DNA of 64,000 nucleotides from Pseudanabaena yagii GIHE-NHR1 (GTDB lineage: Bacteria; Cyanobacteriota; Cyanobacteriia; Pseudanabaenales; Pseudanabaenaceae), in contig NZ_JAAVJL010000001.1 of assembly GCF_012863495.1 (NCBI RefSeq), positions 2,724,001 to 2,788,000 of the forward strand. Reading direction: 5' to 3'. Position 1 is the stretch's first letter. Every line of letters begins with the position of its first letter. A model generated the notes under the pieces. The model was not told the origin of the DNA and made no database searches. It saw only the letters and a list, made by a program, of their open reading frames with translations. Positions 55,630-64,000 of this stretch are shown in pieces. The translations under genes and the position numbers were made by a program.

Positions 55630-57246
55630 TTATTCTAGGTTAATTGCAAATTTTCTTAATTCTTGTAGCAATTCCTCATCATTAGAGGCAGTACGTGCCC
55701 CCGACTCCGCCGCCCATTGCTTGAGAGACTCGATTTGCTGAGAAGCGATCGCTGCTAATGGCACTGTTTCCTCAATCGCACTAATAATATCTTCAGTGGT
55801 GAAATCTTCGCGGTTGCCACTGCTACCACGACCAAAAGCACGATGAATACCATCAATAATTACCTGCTCAATCTCTGCTCCACTAAAGTTTTTGGTATGG
55901 CGAGCTAAAAGCATCAGATCAAAATCGCGTAACCGACTGGGGCGCAATTTTTGTAAATGCACTTTAAAAATTTCTTGACGTTCCGATTCAGTCGGTAAAT
56001 TCAAAAAGAAAATTTCATCAAACCGCCCCTTGCGTAAAAGTTCAGCGGGCAAAATTCGCACATTATTGGCAGTAGCGACAATAAATACAGGTGCAGTTTT
56101 TTCCTGCATCCATGTAATTAGTGAGCCAAATACTCGCCGACTTGCCCCAGAGTCACCATCAATTGCCACATTGGCATTACCAAAGGCTTTGTCGATCTCG
56201 TCAATCCACAATACACAGGGTGCTGTTGCCTCGGCAAGTTGAATCATCTGTCGCATTCGGCTTTCACTTTCACCGACATAACTCCCAAATAATCGCCCTA
56301 TATCTAACCGCAGCAGAGGTAAACGCCATTCGTTAGCGATCGTTTTCGCCGATAGCGACTTACCAGTGCCTTGAATACCGACTAGCAAAACACCCTTAGG
56401 TGTAGGAATACCATAACGCTTAGCCTCTTCAGTAAAGGCATCGCGACGAATCCGCACCCATTGCTTGAGATTGTCTAATCCCCCTACATTTTTGAGGGAC
56501 TCATTCACCGTAAAAAATTCTAAAATGCCCGTCTGTCTGATTGCTTGTTGCTTTTCTGCAAGTACCGCATCAATATCTGAGTCATTAACTTCTTCCTTTT
56601 CGGCGATCGCCTTAGCTAAAACCCTTTGAATACGAGTTCGGCTCAGCCCCTGACAAGCCTTAACCAATTGCTCCCAAGCTAAGTTAGACAAATTCAGTTT
56701 ATTAGAGGAAATTTTTTGTTGAATTAAATATTCGATCTCAGCGATCGCAGGTAAAGGAAAGTCGATCGCTGTGACTTCTTCCGTTAATTCAGCAGGGATT
56801 TCTAAAGTATGGCTAGTCAGGGCAATTGTGCGGCGATCTCGCTTCAAATCCCTTGCCAGATTCTTTAACTCACGAATCATGGGGATATGGCGCTCACTAT
56901 GTGGATATTTAAGGATCGGATGCAAATCCCGCAATACATATAAAACGTTATCCCCATCTTTAGTTGCTTTATCGCGCTGAGCAATCCTTGACAAAGCTGC
57001 CATCACCGATCCCTTATCAGCATTATTGTCACTCCACCCTCTCGCAATATCCCAAAACAAAATGCGACGACTGGGGCTAGATTGTAAAGCCACCTCCGTT
57101 AAAATCTCTTCGACTGGCTCTTCTTCGGCAGTCACTATATATATAAGTGGATATTTTGCCCGAAGTAATAGATCAAACTGCTCTATCAGAGCCTTATATA
57201 CTCTGCTTTTGTTAGGAGATAGGGGATCTGGCAAATGTGGCGACAT
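55630..57246 (-). CDS. ycf46: Ycf46 AAA ATPase
   Basis: 538 aa. The N-terminal 230 residues form a degenerate AAA-like module (YPLIYIVTAEEEPVEEILTE). The C-terminal AAA domain has Walker A (GIQGTGKSLSAK), Walker B (CVLWIDEIDKAF), sensor 1 (VATANN) and arginine fingers (RKGRFDEIFFL). Ycf46 proteins occur in cyanobacteria and red-algal plastids and have been linked to inorganic carbon use and photosynthesis. The substrate is not known. ycf35 follows. Confidence 0.93.
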   Translation of the reverse strand: MSPHLPDPLSPNKSRVYKALIEQFDLLLRAKYPLIYIVTAEEEPVEEILTEVALQSSPSRRILFWDIARGWSDNNADKGSVMAALSRIAQRDKATKDGDNVLYVLRDLHPILKYPHSERHIPMIRELKNLARDLKRDRRTIALTSHTLEIPAELTEEVTAIDFPLPAIAEIEYLIQQKISSNKLNLSNLAWEQLVKACQGLSRTRIQRVLAKAIAEKEEVNDSDIDAVLAEKQQAIRQTGILEFFTVNESLKNVGGLDNLKQWVRIRRDAFTEEAKRYGIPTPKGVLLVGIQGTGKSLSAKTIANEWRLPLLRLDIGRLFGSYVGESESRMRQMIQLAEATAPCVLWIDEIDKAFGNANVAIDGDSGASRRVFGSLITWMQEKTAPVFIVATANNVRILPAELLRKGRFDEIFFLNLPTESERQEIFKVHLQKLRPSRLRDFDLMLLARHTKNFSGAEIEQVIIDGIHRAFGRGSSGNREDFTTEDIISAIEETVPLAAIASQQIESLKQWAAESGARTASNDEELLQELRKFAINLE

Positions 57247-57301
57247 AATCGCAAGTATATAACAATCGCAACTTCACAATTCGTGATACATGCCAAAACC
57301 C

Positions 57302-57344
57302 AAAATAATAAGTGGTGGCGCTTTGCGCCACCACTTATTATTTT
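57302..57344. repeat. Perfect 20-bp hairpin, TTT apex
   Basis: AAAATAATAAGTGGTGGCGC pairs exactly with 57325-57344 around TTT. It lies between two minus-strand genes, downstream of tal, so it can serve as part of the tal terminator. Confidence 0.85.
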
Positions 57345-57379
57345 CTCAACCTTGAATTGACAAGATTTTTCGTTAACTG

Positions 57380-57417
57380 AGGTTTGTTTCCCCAACCCTT
57401 GACTGGGAAACAAACCT
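57380..57417. repeat. Hairpin sharing its stem with 39129
   Basis: AGGTTTGTTTCCC pairs with GGGAAACAAACCT around 12 nt. The same stem bases occur in the element at 39102, and AGACTGG follows in both, so these are diverged copies of one repeat. Confidence 0.75.
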
Positions 57418-57441
57418 TTATAACGCCCCAGACTGGGAACC

Positions 57442-58458
57442 CTATACTGCGGCAAGTAATGGTTCTTCGAGTTTGGTTAATCTTTCGGTTAACAATTCTT
57501 CGAGTGTGACCAGTGCTTTGGAGAAGCCTTTAATCCCTTCATCAAGTTTCTCAGATGCCATGCGATCGCTAGCGTGCATAGCATCAAATGTCGCCTTGTC
57601 CATGGGGATCTTGGCAATCTCAGATTGAGCAGCGATCGTGGGATCAAGCTTACGGACTAGATTTCCCTCTGTATGCTGCAACTCATCTAGCAAAGCAGGA
57701 GAAATGGTGAGGAGATCACAACCTGCTAACTCCACTATCTCGCCCATATTGCGGAAACTTGCACCCATAATTTCCGTTTTATAGCCAAACTTTTTGTAGT
57801 AGTTATAAATTCGCGACACTGACAATACCCCTGGGTCTTCGTGAGCGGGGTAACTATCGCGACCCGTATCTTTTTTGTACCAATCGAGGATGCGCCCCAC
57901 AAAGGGAGAAATTAATTTCACTCCTGCTTCAGCACAGGCGATCGCTTGGTGCAATCCAAATAGCAAGGTCAAATTACAATGAATACCTTCTTTTTCCAAC
58001 TCCTCAGCCGCCTTAATCCCTTCCCAAGTGGCAGCAATTTTGATTAAGACCCGCTCACGGGAAATTCCATGGGCTTCATACTGAGAAATCAAATAATGCG
58101 CCTTAGCTATAGTTGCTTCAGTGTTATAGGAAAGTCGTGCATCTACCTCAGTCGAAACACGTCCGGGAATAATTTGCAAAATTCTCATGCCAAAGGCGAT
58201 CGCTAAGCGATCGAAAGCCAAAGAAACTACCTGAGCAGGTAGGGCATTTTTCCCTAGGTCTTTTCTTGCCTCTAAGAGCGTTTCATCAACAATTTCCTGA
58301 TACTGAGGCATTTGGGCAGCAGCCGTAATCAAAGATGGATTAGTAGTTGCATCTTGGGGCTTCACCATTTCGATCGCATGGATATCACCCGTATCTGCAA
58401 CAACGACAGTCATTTCACGCAACTGATCGAGAAAGTTTTTGGGTAAATCATTAGGCAT
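57442..58458 (-). CDS. tal: Transaldolase
   Basis: 338 aa from the ATG at 58458, 6 bp after GGAGG; the earlier ATG at 58470 contains that site. The enzyme exchanges three-carbon units between sugar phosphates in the non-oxidative pentose phosphate pathway. The Schiff-base Lys is in [13 protein letters not shown] (about 141), with [28 protein letters not shown] and [13 protein letters not shown] as further hallmarks. The type is the long TalB class. With gnd in the same window it links to NADPH and pentose supply. Confidence 0.95.
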   Translation of the reverse strand: MPNDLPKNFLDQLREMTVVVADTGDIHAIEMVKPQDATTNPSLITAAAQMPQYQEIVDETLLEARKDLGKNALPAQVVSLAFDRLAIAFGMRILQIIPGRVSTEVDARLSYNTEATIAKAHYLISQYEAHGISRERVLIKIAATWEGIKAAEELEKEGIHCNLTLLFGLHQAIACAEAGVKLISPFVGRILDWYKKDTGRDSYPAHEDPGVLSVSRIYNYYKKFGYKTEIMGASFRNMGEIVELAGCDLLTISPALLDELQHTEGNLVRKLDPTIAAQSEIAKIPMDKATFDAMHASDRMASEKLDEGIKGFSKALVTLEELLTERLTKLEEPLLAAV

Positions 58459-58748
58459 AAAATCCTCCATATCACCAGTTATTACTGGCTACCTCTGTAC
58501 GCCTATCTTAGCTTCAACAATTTTGGAGCTTCACCAACCTTTAGAGTAATTACAAGATCATTCTCAATAAAGGCATCAATCGCACATATTATTCTTATAA
58601 ACAAAGTTTTATTAAGAAGTTTATAGAATGGGTTTACTTAATAATCAATAGTTAGTCATCTCAATTTATTGCGGGATAAAGGATTGCGGTAGCTAGAGAC
58701 ATTCTAAACAATTGTTACAAACTCTCTGGAGCGACACAACCCTAAACC

Positions 58749-58754
58749 TATAAT
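58749..58754 (+). promoter_or_regulatory. Probable psaAB -10 element
   Basis: A consensus TATAAT about 128 bp upstream of psaA with no good -35 match would place a start near 58761 and leave a leader of about 120 nt. A single GTTACAAA (58714-58721), like one half of an HLR1 site for RpaB, is 28 bp further up; a second half-site is not convincing. The remainder of 58471-58881 shows no gene. Confidence 0.5.
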
Positions 58755-58881
58755 TACCTCATCGTGGCACAGCGACTCTTGTACAGCAGTACTTATCTCA
58801 TTCATAGATTCAGCACTATGAGAGAGCTTGCCTAATCGTTTAATCTACTTTGTCTTAACAGTCTGAGAGAGGAAAATTTAC

Positions 58882-61134
58882 ATGACAATGACTCCTCAAA
58901 AGCCAGACACAGAGGTAAAGGTATCGGTTGATCGTGACGTAGTCCCAACTTCCTTTGAGAAGTGGGGACAACCTGGTCACTTTGATCGCACCCTTAAGAA
59001 GGGACCAAAGACAACAACATGGATTTGGGATCTTCATGCCAATGTGCATGACTTTGACAGTTTCACAACCGAAGAAGATACTGCCCGTAAGATCTTCTCC
59101 GCTCATTTTGGGCATCTAGGTATTGTCTTCATTTGGCTCAGTGGTATGTACTACCATGGAGCCAAATTCTCTAACTACACCGCTTGGTTGTCTGATCCTG
59201 TCAGCATCAAGCCCAGTGCCCAAGTGGTCTGGAACGTTTTCGGTCAAGATATCTTGAACGGAGATGTTGGTGGTGGTTTCCAAGGTATTCAAATCACTTC
59301 TGGTTTGTTCCACCTCTGGAGAGCATCTGGTATCACCACGGAGTATCAACTCCTCTGCACCGCAATTGGCGGTTTGGTGATGGCAGGTTTGATGTTCTTC
59401 GCTGGTTGGTTCCACTACCACAAGTCAGCTCCTAAACTTGAGTGGTTTAAGAATGCTGAATCGATGATGAACCACCACTTGGCTGGTTTGCTCGGTTTAG
59501 GTTCTCTCGCTTGGGCTGGACATCAGATCCACGTTTCGATTCCTGTCAACTATTACCTTGACAAGGGCGTAGCTGCTAGTCAGATTCCTGCACCCCATGA
59601 GTTCATTCTTAATCCTTCCTTGATGTCGGATATTTTCCCTAGCTTTGCTCAAGGCGTAACTCCTTTCTTCACTTTGAACTGGGGCGCTTATGCAGACTTC
59701 TTGACTTTCAAGGGTGGTTTAAATCCTCAAACTGGTTCTTTGTGGTTGACTGACCAAGCTCACCATCACCTTGCGATCGCTACACTTTTCATCATCGCTG
59801 GACATATGTACCGCACCAACTGGGGTATCGGTCACAGTATGAAGGAAATCCTCGAAGCTCACAAGGGACCTCTAACTGGTGAAGGTCACAAGGGATTGTA
59901 TGAAATCTTCACAACCTCTTGGCATGCTCAACTTTCTTGGAACTTAGCTTTGATGGGTTCTTTGAGCATCATCGTTGCACAACACATGTATGCGATGCCT
60001 GCTTACCCCTACATTGCCACTGACTATGCTACTCAAATCTCTCTATTCACACATCACATGTGGATTGGTGGATTCTTGATCTGTGGTGGTGCAGCTCACG
60101 CTGGTATTTTCATGGTTCGCGATTACGATCCTGCTAAGAATGTAAATAACTTGCTTGATCGCGTAATCCGTCACCGCGACGCTATTATTTCCCATCTCAA
60201 CTGGGTATGTATTTTCCTTGGTTTCCACAGCTTCGGTCTTTACATCCACAACGATACCATGCGTGCATTGGGTCGTCCTCAAGATATGTTCTCTGACACA
60301 GCAATTCAGTTGAAGCCCGTCTTCGCTAACTGGATTCAAGGCTTCCATGCTGCTGCTGCTGGTGTAACTGCTCCTTACGCAACTTCTAGTGTTAGCCCCA
60401 TTTTTGGTGGTGACACTGTAGTTGTTGGTGGCAAGGTTGCTGCCGCTCACATGGCTCTTGGTACTGCTGACTTCTTGGTACACCATATCCATGCGTTTAC
60501 CATCCACGTCACCGTATTGATCCTCCTTAAGGGTGTTCTTTACGCTCGTAACTCTCGCTTGATTCCAGACAAGGCAGAACTAGGTTTCCGTTTCCCTTGC
60601 GACGGTCCTGGTCGTGGCGGCACATGCCAAGTTTCGGCATGGGATCACGTATTCCTCGGCTTGTTCTGGATGTACAACTGTATTTCCGTTGTTATCTTCC
60701 ATTTCTCTTGGAAAATGCAGTCTGATATCTTCGGTACTGTCGATGCAAGTGGCACTGTCACCAACATGGCAGGCGGCAACTTTGCACAAAGCGCATTGAC
60801 CATCAATGGTTGGTTGCGTGACTTCTTGTGGGCACAAGCTTCCAATGTAATTCAATCCTACGGTTCGGCATTGTCGGCTTATGGCTTGATCTTCTTGGGT
60901 GCTCACTTCATCTGGGCATTCAGCCTCATGTTCCTGTTCAGTGGTCGTGGCTACTGGCAAGAACTCATCGAGTCAATCGTATGGGCACATAACAAGCTCA
61001 ACGTAGCTCCTGCTATCTCTCCTCGCGCTTTGAGCATTACTCAAGGTCGTGCAGTAGGCTTGGCTCACTACCTCTTAGGTGGAATTGCCACAACTTGGGC
61101 ATTCTTCCTAGCCCGTTACGGTGCACTTGGGTAA
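58882..61134 (+). CDS. psaA: Photosystem I P700 apoprotein A1
   Basis: 750 aa, eleven membrane helices. With PsaB it carries P700, the antenna chlorophylls, A0, A1 and the FX cluster. The FX ligands Cys573 and Cys582 are in the [12 protein letters not shown] loop. Chlorophyll-binding His residues recur ([39 protein letters not shown]). GAGAGAGGA precedes the ATG. psaB follows after 36 bp, so the pair forms the usual operon. Codon choice is that of a highly expressed gene. Confidence 0.98.
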   Translation: MTMTPQKPDTEVKVSVDRDVVPTSFEKWGQPGHFDRTLKKGPKTTTWIWDLHANVHDFDSFTTEEDTARKIFSAHFGHLGIVFIWLSGMYYHGAKFSNYTAWLSDPVSIKPSAQVVWNVFGQDILNGDVGGGFQGIQITSGLFHLWRASGITTEYQLLCTAIGGLVMAGLMFFAGWFHYHKSAPKLEWFKNAESMMNHHLAGLLGLGSLAWAGHQIHVSIPVNYYLDKGVAASQIPAPHEFILNPSLMSDIFPSFAQGVTPFFTLNWGAYADFLTFKGGLNPQTGSLWLTDQAHHHLAIATLFIIAGHMYRTNWGIGHSMKEILEAHKGPLTGEGHKGLYEIFTTSWHAQLSWNLALMGSLSIIVAQHMYAMPAYPYIATDYATQISLFTHHMWIGGFLICGGAAHAGIFMVRDYDPAKNVNNLLDRVIRHRDAIISHLNWVCIFLGFHSFGLYIHNDTMRALGRPQDMFSDTAIQLKPVFANWIQGFHAAAAGVTAPYATSSVSPIFGGDTVVVGGKVAAAHMALGTADFLVHHIHAFTIHVTVLILLKGVLYARNSRLIPDKAELGFRFPCDGPGRGGTCQVSAWDHVFLGLFWMYNCISVVIFHFSWKMQSDIFGTVDASGTVTNMAGGNFAQSALTINGWLRDFLWAQASNVIQSYGSALSAYGLIFLGAHFIWAFSLMFLFSGRGYWQELIESIVWAHNKLNVAPAISPRALSITQGRAVGLAHYLLGGIATTWAFFLARYGALG

Positions 61135-61170
61135 ACTGGCTTAAATTTAAACGGAGAAATTGAAGTAAAA

Positions 61171-63399
61171 ATGGCAACGAAATTTCCTAAGTTTAGCCAG
61201 GCTCTCGCACAGGATCCTTCAACCCGTCGGATCTGGTATGCGATCGCCACAGCGAACGACTTTGAAAGTCATGATGGTGTCACCGAAGAAAGTCTTTATC
61301 AAAAGATCTTTGCTTCTCACTTCGGACACTTGGCAATCATCTTCCTGTGGACATCTGGCAACCTGTTTCACGTAGCGTGGCAGGGTAACTTCGAGCAATG
61401 GATTAAAAATCCTCTCACCACTCGTCCTATCGCCCATGCGATTTGGGACCCTCACTTTGGTAAGGCAGCAGTTGAAGCGTTTACACAAACCGATGCTGCT
61501 GGTCCTGTAAATATTGCTCTCTCTGGCGTTTATCAGTGGTGGTACACCATTGGTATGCGTAGCAACCAAGAGCTATTTGGCGGCGCAATCTGGATGTTGA
61601 TTTTTGCTTCTCTCCTGCTATTTGCAGGTTGGTTGCACCTACAACCCAGCTTCCGTCCTAGCCTTTCTTGGTTCAAGAATGCTGAATCCCGTCTCAACCA
61701 CCACTTGGCTGGTTTGTTCGGTGTTAGCTCTTTGGCTTGGACTGGTCACTTGGTTCACGTAGCTATTCCTGAAGCCCGTGGCGTTCATGTTGGTTGGGAA
61801 AACTTCTTGAGCGTACCTCCTCATCCAGCAGGTCTTGCACCTTTCTTCACTGGTAACTGGGGTGTATATGCTCAGAATCCTGATACCGCAGGTCATGTCT
61901 TCGGAACAGCTCAAGGTGCAGGTACAGCAATCTTGACCTTCTTGGGTGGCTTCCATCCTCAAACAGAAGCTCTTTGGTTGACTGATATTGCCCATCACCA
62001 CTTGGCGATCGCAGTACTATTCATCGTTGCTGGTCACATGTACCGCACCAACTTTGGTATCGGTCACAGCATGAAGACCATCATGGAAGCCCATAATCCT
62101 CCTAAAGGCACTCCTTTTGGTGGCATGATCGGCGAAGGTCACAAGGGTATCTATGACACTTACAACAACTCGCTTCACTTCCAACTTGGTTGGCACTTGG
62201 CTTGCTTAGGTGTTGTAACTTCCTTGGTTGCTCAGCACATGTACTCGATGCCTTCCTATGCGTTCATCGCTAAGGACTTCACCACTCAAGCTGCTCTATA
62301 TACTCATCACCAATATATTGCTGGTTTCTTGATGGTTGGCGCGTTTGCTCACGGTGCGATCTTCTTCGTTCGTGACTACGATCCTGAAGCTAACAAGAAC
62401 AACGTGCTTGCACGTATGCTTGAGCATAAAGAAGCAATCATCTCTCACTTAAGCTGGGTATCTCTCTTCTTAGGTTTCCACACCCTCGGCATCTACGTTC
62501 ACAACGACGTAATGCAAGCTTTCGGTACTCCTGAAAAGCAAATCTTGATCGAGCCTGTATTCGCACAATGGATTCAAGCCGCTCATGGTAAAGCTCTCTA
62601 TGGATTTGATGTTCTTCTTTCTAACGCAAACAGCATCGCTTCTACTGCTTACCCCAATAGTGGTAACGTTTGGTTGCCTGGTTGGTTGGCTGGTATCAAT
62701 GCTGGTGACAACTCCTTGTTCCTCACAATTGGACCTGGCGACTTCTTGGTTCACCATGCGATCGCTCTAGGTCTACACACCACCACCTTGATCTTGGTTA
62801 AGGGCGCGTTGGATGCTCGTGGATCTAAGCTCATGCCAGACAAGAAAGACTTCGGCTACAGCTTCCCTTGCGACGGCCCTGGTCGTGGCGGTACTTGCGA
62901 TATATCTGCATGGGATTCCTTCTACCTCGCTATGTTCTGGATGTTGAACACCATCGGTTGGACAACCTTCTACTGGCACTGGAAACACCTCGGTGTATGG
63001 CAAGGTAACGTTGCTCAGTTCAACGAATCCTCTGTCACCATCATGGGCTGGCTCCGTGACTACCTATGGCTCAACTCTGCTCAGTTGATCAATGGCTATA
63101 ACCCCTATGGCATGAACAATATCTCTGTTTGGGCTTGGATGTTCCTCTTCGGACACCTAGTTTGGGCAACTGGATTCATGTTCTTGATCTCTTGGCGTGG
63201 TTACTGGCAAGAATTGATCGAAACCCTAGTATGGGCACACCAACGCACACCTCTTGCAAGTTTGGTTCAGTGGAAAGACAAGCCTGTTGCTCTATCCATC
63301 GTTCAAGCTCGTTTGGTTGGCTTGGCTCACTTTACAGTCGGCTACATTGTTACTTATGCAGCCTTCCTGATTGCCTCTACCACAACAGCTTTCGGTTAA
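61171..63399 (+). CDS. psaB: Photosystem I P700 apoprotein A2
   Basis: 742 aa, the second core subunit and electron-transfer branch. FX ligands Cys567 and Cys576 lie in [15 protein letters not shown]. Start [20 protein letters not shown] is family-typical, with GGAG upstream. The opening stretches [21 protein letters not shown] and the C-terminal [21 protein letters not shown] are complete. A terminator follows at 63419. Confidence 0.98.
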   Translation: MATKFPKFSQALAQDPSTRRIWYAIATANDFESHDGVTEESLYQKIFASHFGHLAIIFLWTSGNLFHVAWQGNFEQWIKNPLTTRPIAHAIWDPHFGKAAVEAFTQTDAAGPVNIALSGVYQWWYTIGMRSNQELFGGAIWMLIFASLLLFAGWLHLQPSFRPSLSWFKNAESRLNHHLAGLFGVSSLAWTGHLVHVAIPEARGVHVGWENFLSVPPHPAGLAPFFTGNWGVYAQNPDTAGHVFGTAQGAGTAILTFLGGFHPQTEALWLTDIAHHHLAIAVLFIVAGHMYRTNFGIGHSMKTIMEAHNPPKGTPFGGMIGEGHKGIYDTYNNSLHFQLGWHLACLGVVTSLVAQHMYSMPSYAFIAKDFTTQAALYTHHQYIAGFLMVGAFAHGAIFFVRDYDPEANKNNVLARMLEHKEAIISHLSWVSLFLGFHTLGIYVHNDVMQAFGTPEKQILIEPVFAQWIQAAHGKALYGFDVLLSNANSIASTAYPNSGNVWLPGWLAGINAGDNSLFLTIGPGDFLVHHAIALGLHTTTLILVKGALDARGSKLMPDKKDFGYSFPCDGPGRGGTCDISAWDSFYLAMFWMLNTIGWTTFYWHWKHLGVWQGNVAQFNESSVTIMGWLRDYLWLNSAQLINGYNPYGMNNISVWAWMFLFGHLVWATGFMFLISWRGYWQELIETLVWAHQRTPLASLVQWKDKPVALSIVQARLVGLAHFTVGYIVTYAAFLIASTTTAFG

Positions 63400-63418
63400 T
63401 CTAGCTTGCTAGTTAATT

Positions 63419-63454
63419 AAAAAAATCCCTCACAGCAATGTGGGGGATTTTTTT
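63419..63454 (+). terminator. psaAB intrinsic terminator
   Basis: AAAAAATCCCTCACA pairs (one T-G) with TGTGGGGGATTTTTT around GCAA, ending in T7, 20 bp after the psaB stop. Confidence 0.9.
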
Positions 63455-63472
63455 GTAAAAGTGTCACATCTC

Positions 63473-63527
63473 AAAACCCAAATAAGTGAAGGCGGCACTT
63501 CATGCCGCCTTCACTTATTTGGGTTTT
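63473..63527. repeat. Perfect 25-bp hairpin after psaB
   Basis: Arms 63473-63497 and 63503-63527 are exact complements around CTTCA (GGCGGCA-CTTCA-TGCCGCC). It lies 18 bp beyond the psaB terminator, a second, independent hairpin of the dispersed family. Confidence 0.85.
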
Positions 63528-63727
63528 ATGTTTACGTTGCTACAAGAGTGGCAAATATAGAGATATCACGTCGTTGATTTTGCCAAAATCACCAGTATCC
63601 TCGTCAAAATGATATTTTAAGAGTATTCAAGCGCTTGATATCGAACAATCTTTACTTCATTTTTACTAAGAACGAACCTGAATATAAACCTAAATCACAA
63701 GCAATTAAATTAATTGAAAATACGAAT

Positions 63728-64000
63728 ATGACTAATCTGCCTGAGTCCGTTAACAATTCTCAGCCACAGGAAGAAATCTCTACAACTGAATCTGCAATTA
63801 CTGTAACTACTGACAAGACAAAAAAAGGTAATTGGTTGAACGGGGCATTTGGTGCAGTTGCAGGAGCCGCAGGAGCAGTTAGTAATGTAGCTAATACGGT
63901 TGGAAGCACGGTTACTGGGGCGGCAAGTGTAGTAGGTGGTAATGTTGCGAGTGCTGCGGGAAATGTTGGCGGTGCGATCGTTAGTGCAGGTAGTGCAGTT
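63728..64000 (+). CDS. Ala/Gly/Val-rich repeat protein (partial)
   Basis: An ATG at 63728 opens a frame that runs off the right edge after 91 codons. Residues 1-34 are polar (MTNLPESVNNSQPQEEISTT), then from WLNGAFGAVAGAAG the sequence becomes a series of roughly 11-residue units rich in Ala, Gly, Val, Ser and Thr (AVSNVANTVGS, TVTGAASVVGG, NVASAAGNVGG). Such units can form amphipathic helices that lie on membranes, but the function is unknown. The start has no strong ribosome-binding site. Confidence 0.6.
   Translation, partial: MTNLPESVNNSQPQEEISTTESAITVTTDKTKKGNWLNGAFGAVAGAAGAVSNVANTVGSTVTGAASVVGGNVASAAGNVGGAIVSAGSAV

Noticed and set aside
58714-58721. HLR1 (RpaB) site upstream of psaA
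   Set aside because: Only one half-site (GTTACAAA) is clear; the required second half at the correct spacing is not convincing.
60043-60960. Long minus-strand frames opposite psaA
   Set aside because: They are antisense shadows of a strongly biased, highly expressed gene.

Overview
The window is cyanobacterial chromosome. The marker genes are psaA-psaB, gun4, a carboxysome shell gene (ccmK), ycf46-ycf35 and an Rre1/Ycf29-type regulator. HIP1 octamers (GCGATCGC) are dense and gene composition is moderately AT-rich. A filamentous Pseudanabaena-like lineage would fit, but that is inference; no 16S gene or other decisive marker is present. I see no tRNA or rRNA gene.

Layout. 1-12 kb: a repeat protein, gun4, a TPR-CHAT protein, lepB, deoC, gnd and conserved unknowns. 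12-15 kb: a HIP1-free patch with a HAD protein, a PD-(D/E)xK-like DUF4365 gene translationally coupled to an unrecognised 380-aa gene, and a coiled-coil gene. 15-23 kb: anmK, rpsB, rre1, a diguanylate cyclase, and a class III nucleotide cyclase followed by an MscS channel with a cyclic-nucleotide-binding domain. 22.8-28.7 kb: an accessory island with DUF29, a three-gene toxin-antitoxin operon, a coupled three-gene operon (membrane protein, STAND-type NTPase, winged-helix/TPR protein) and HicAB, with four copies of a 33-36 bp direct repeat in its first 2 kb. 28.8-46 kb: housekeeping genes (MAPEG, ccmK, aroQ, cytosine deaminase, tldD, lipoyl-transfer protein) among three large hybrid histidine kinases. 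46-55 kb: a minus-strand kinase operon whose promoter-proximal kinase is split by a 1,418-bp insertion sequence with 9-bp target duplication, then an EAL phosphodiesterase. 55-64 kb: ycf35, ycf46, transaldolase, psaA-psaB and the start of an Ala/Gly-rich protein.

How genes work together. gnd and tal serve the oxidative and non-oxidative pentose phosphate routes. psaA and psaB make the photosystem I core and gun4 supports chlorophyll synthesis. The diguanylate cyclase, EAL protein, nucleotide cyclase/channel pair and four hybrid kinases make this a signalling-dense stretch.

Most unusual signals: (1) a window-wide family of near-perfect intergenic hairpins with unrelated stem sequences but a common apex, GC-NNN-GC, several with arms that copy the 3' coding end and stop codon of the neighbouring gene; (2) the coupled membrane/NTPase/TPR operon with a mosaic 120-bp repeat array; (3) the punctuating direct repeats with a vapC remnant; (4) the DUF4365 two-gene module; (5) a cyclase/channel pair that each lack a family-typical arginine; (6) the reversible-looking IS insertion in a kinase.
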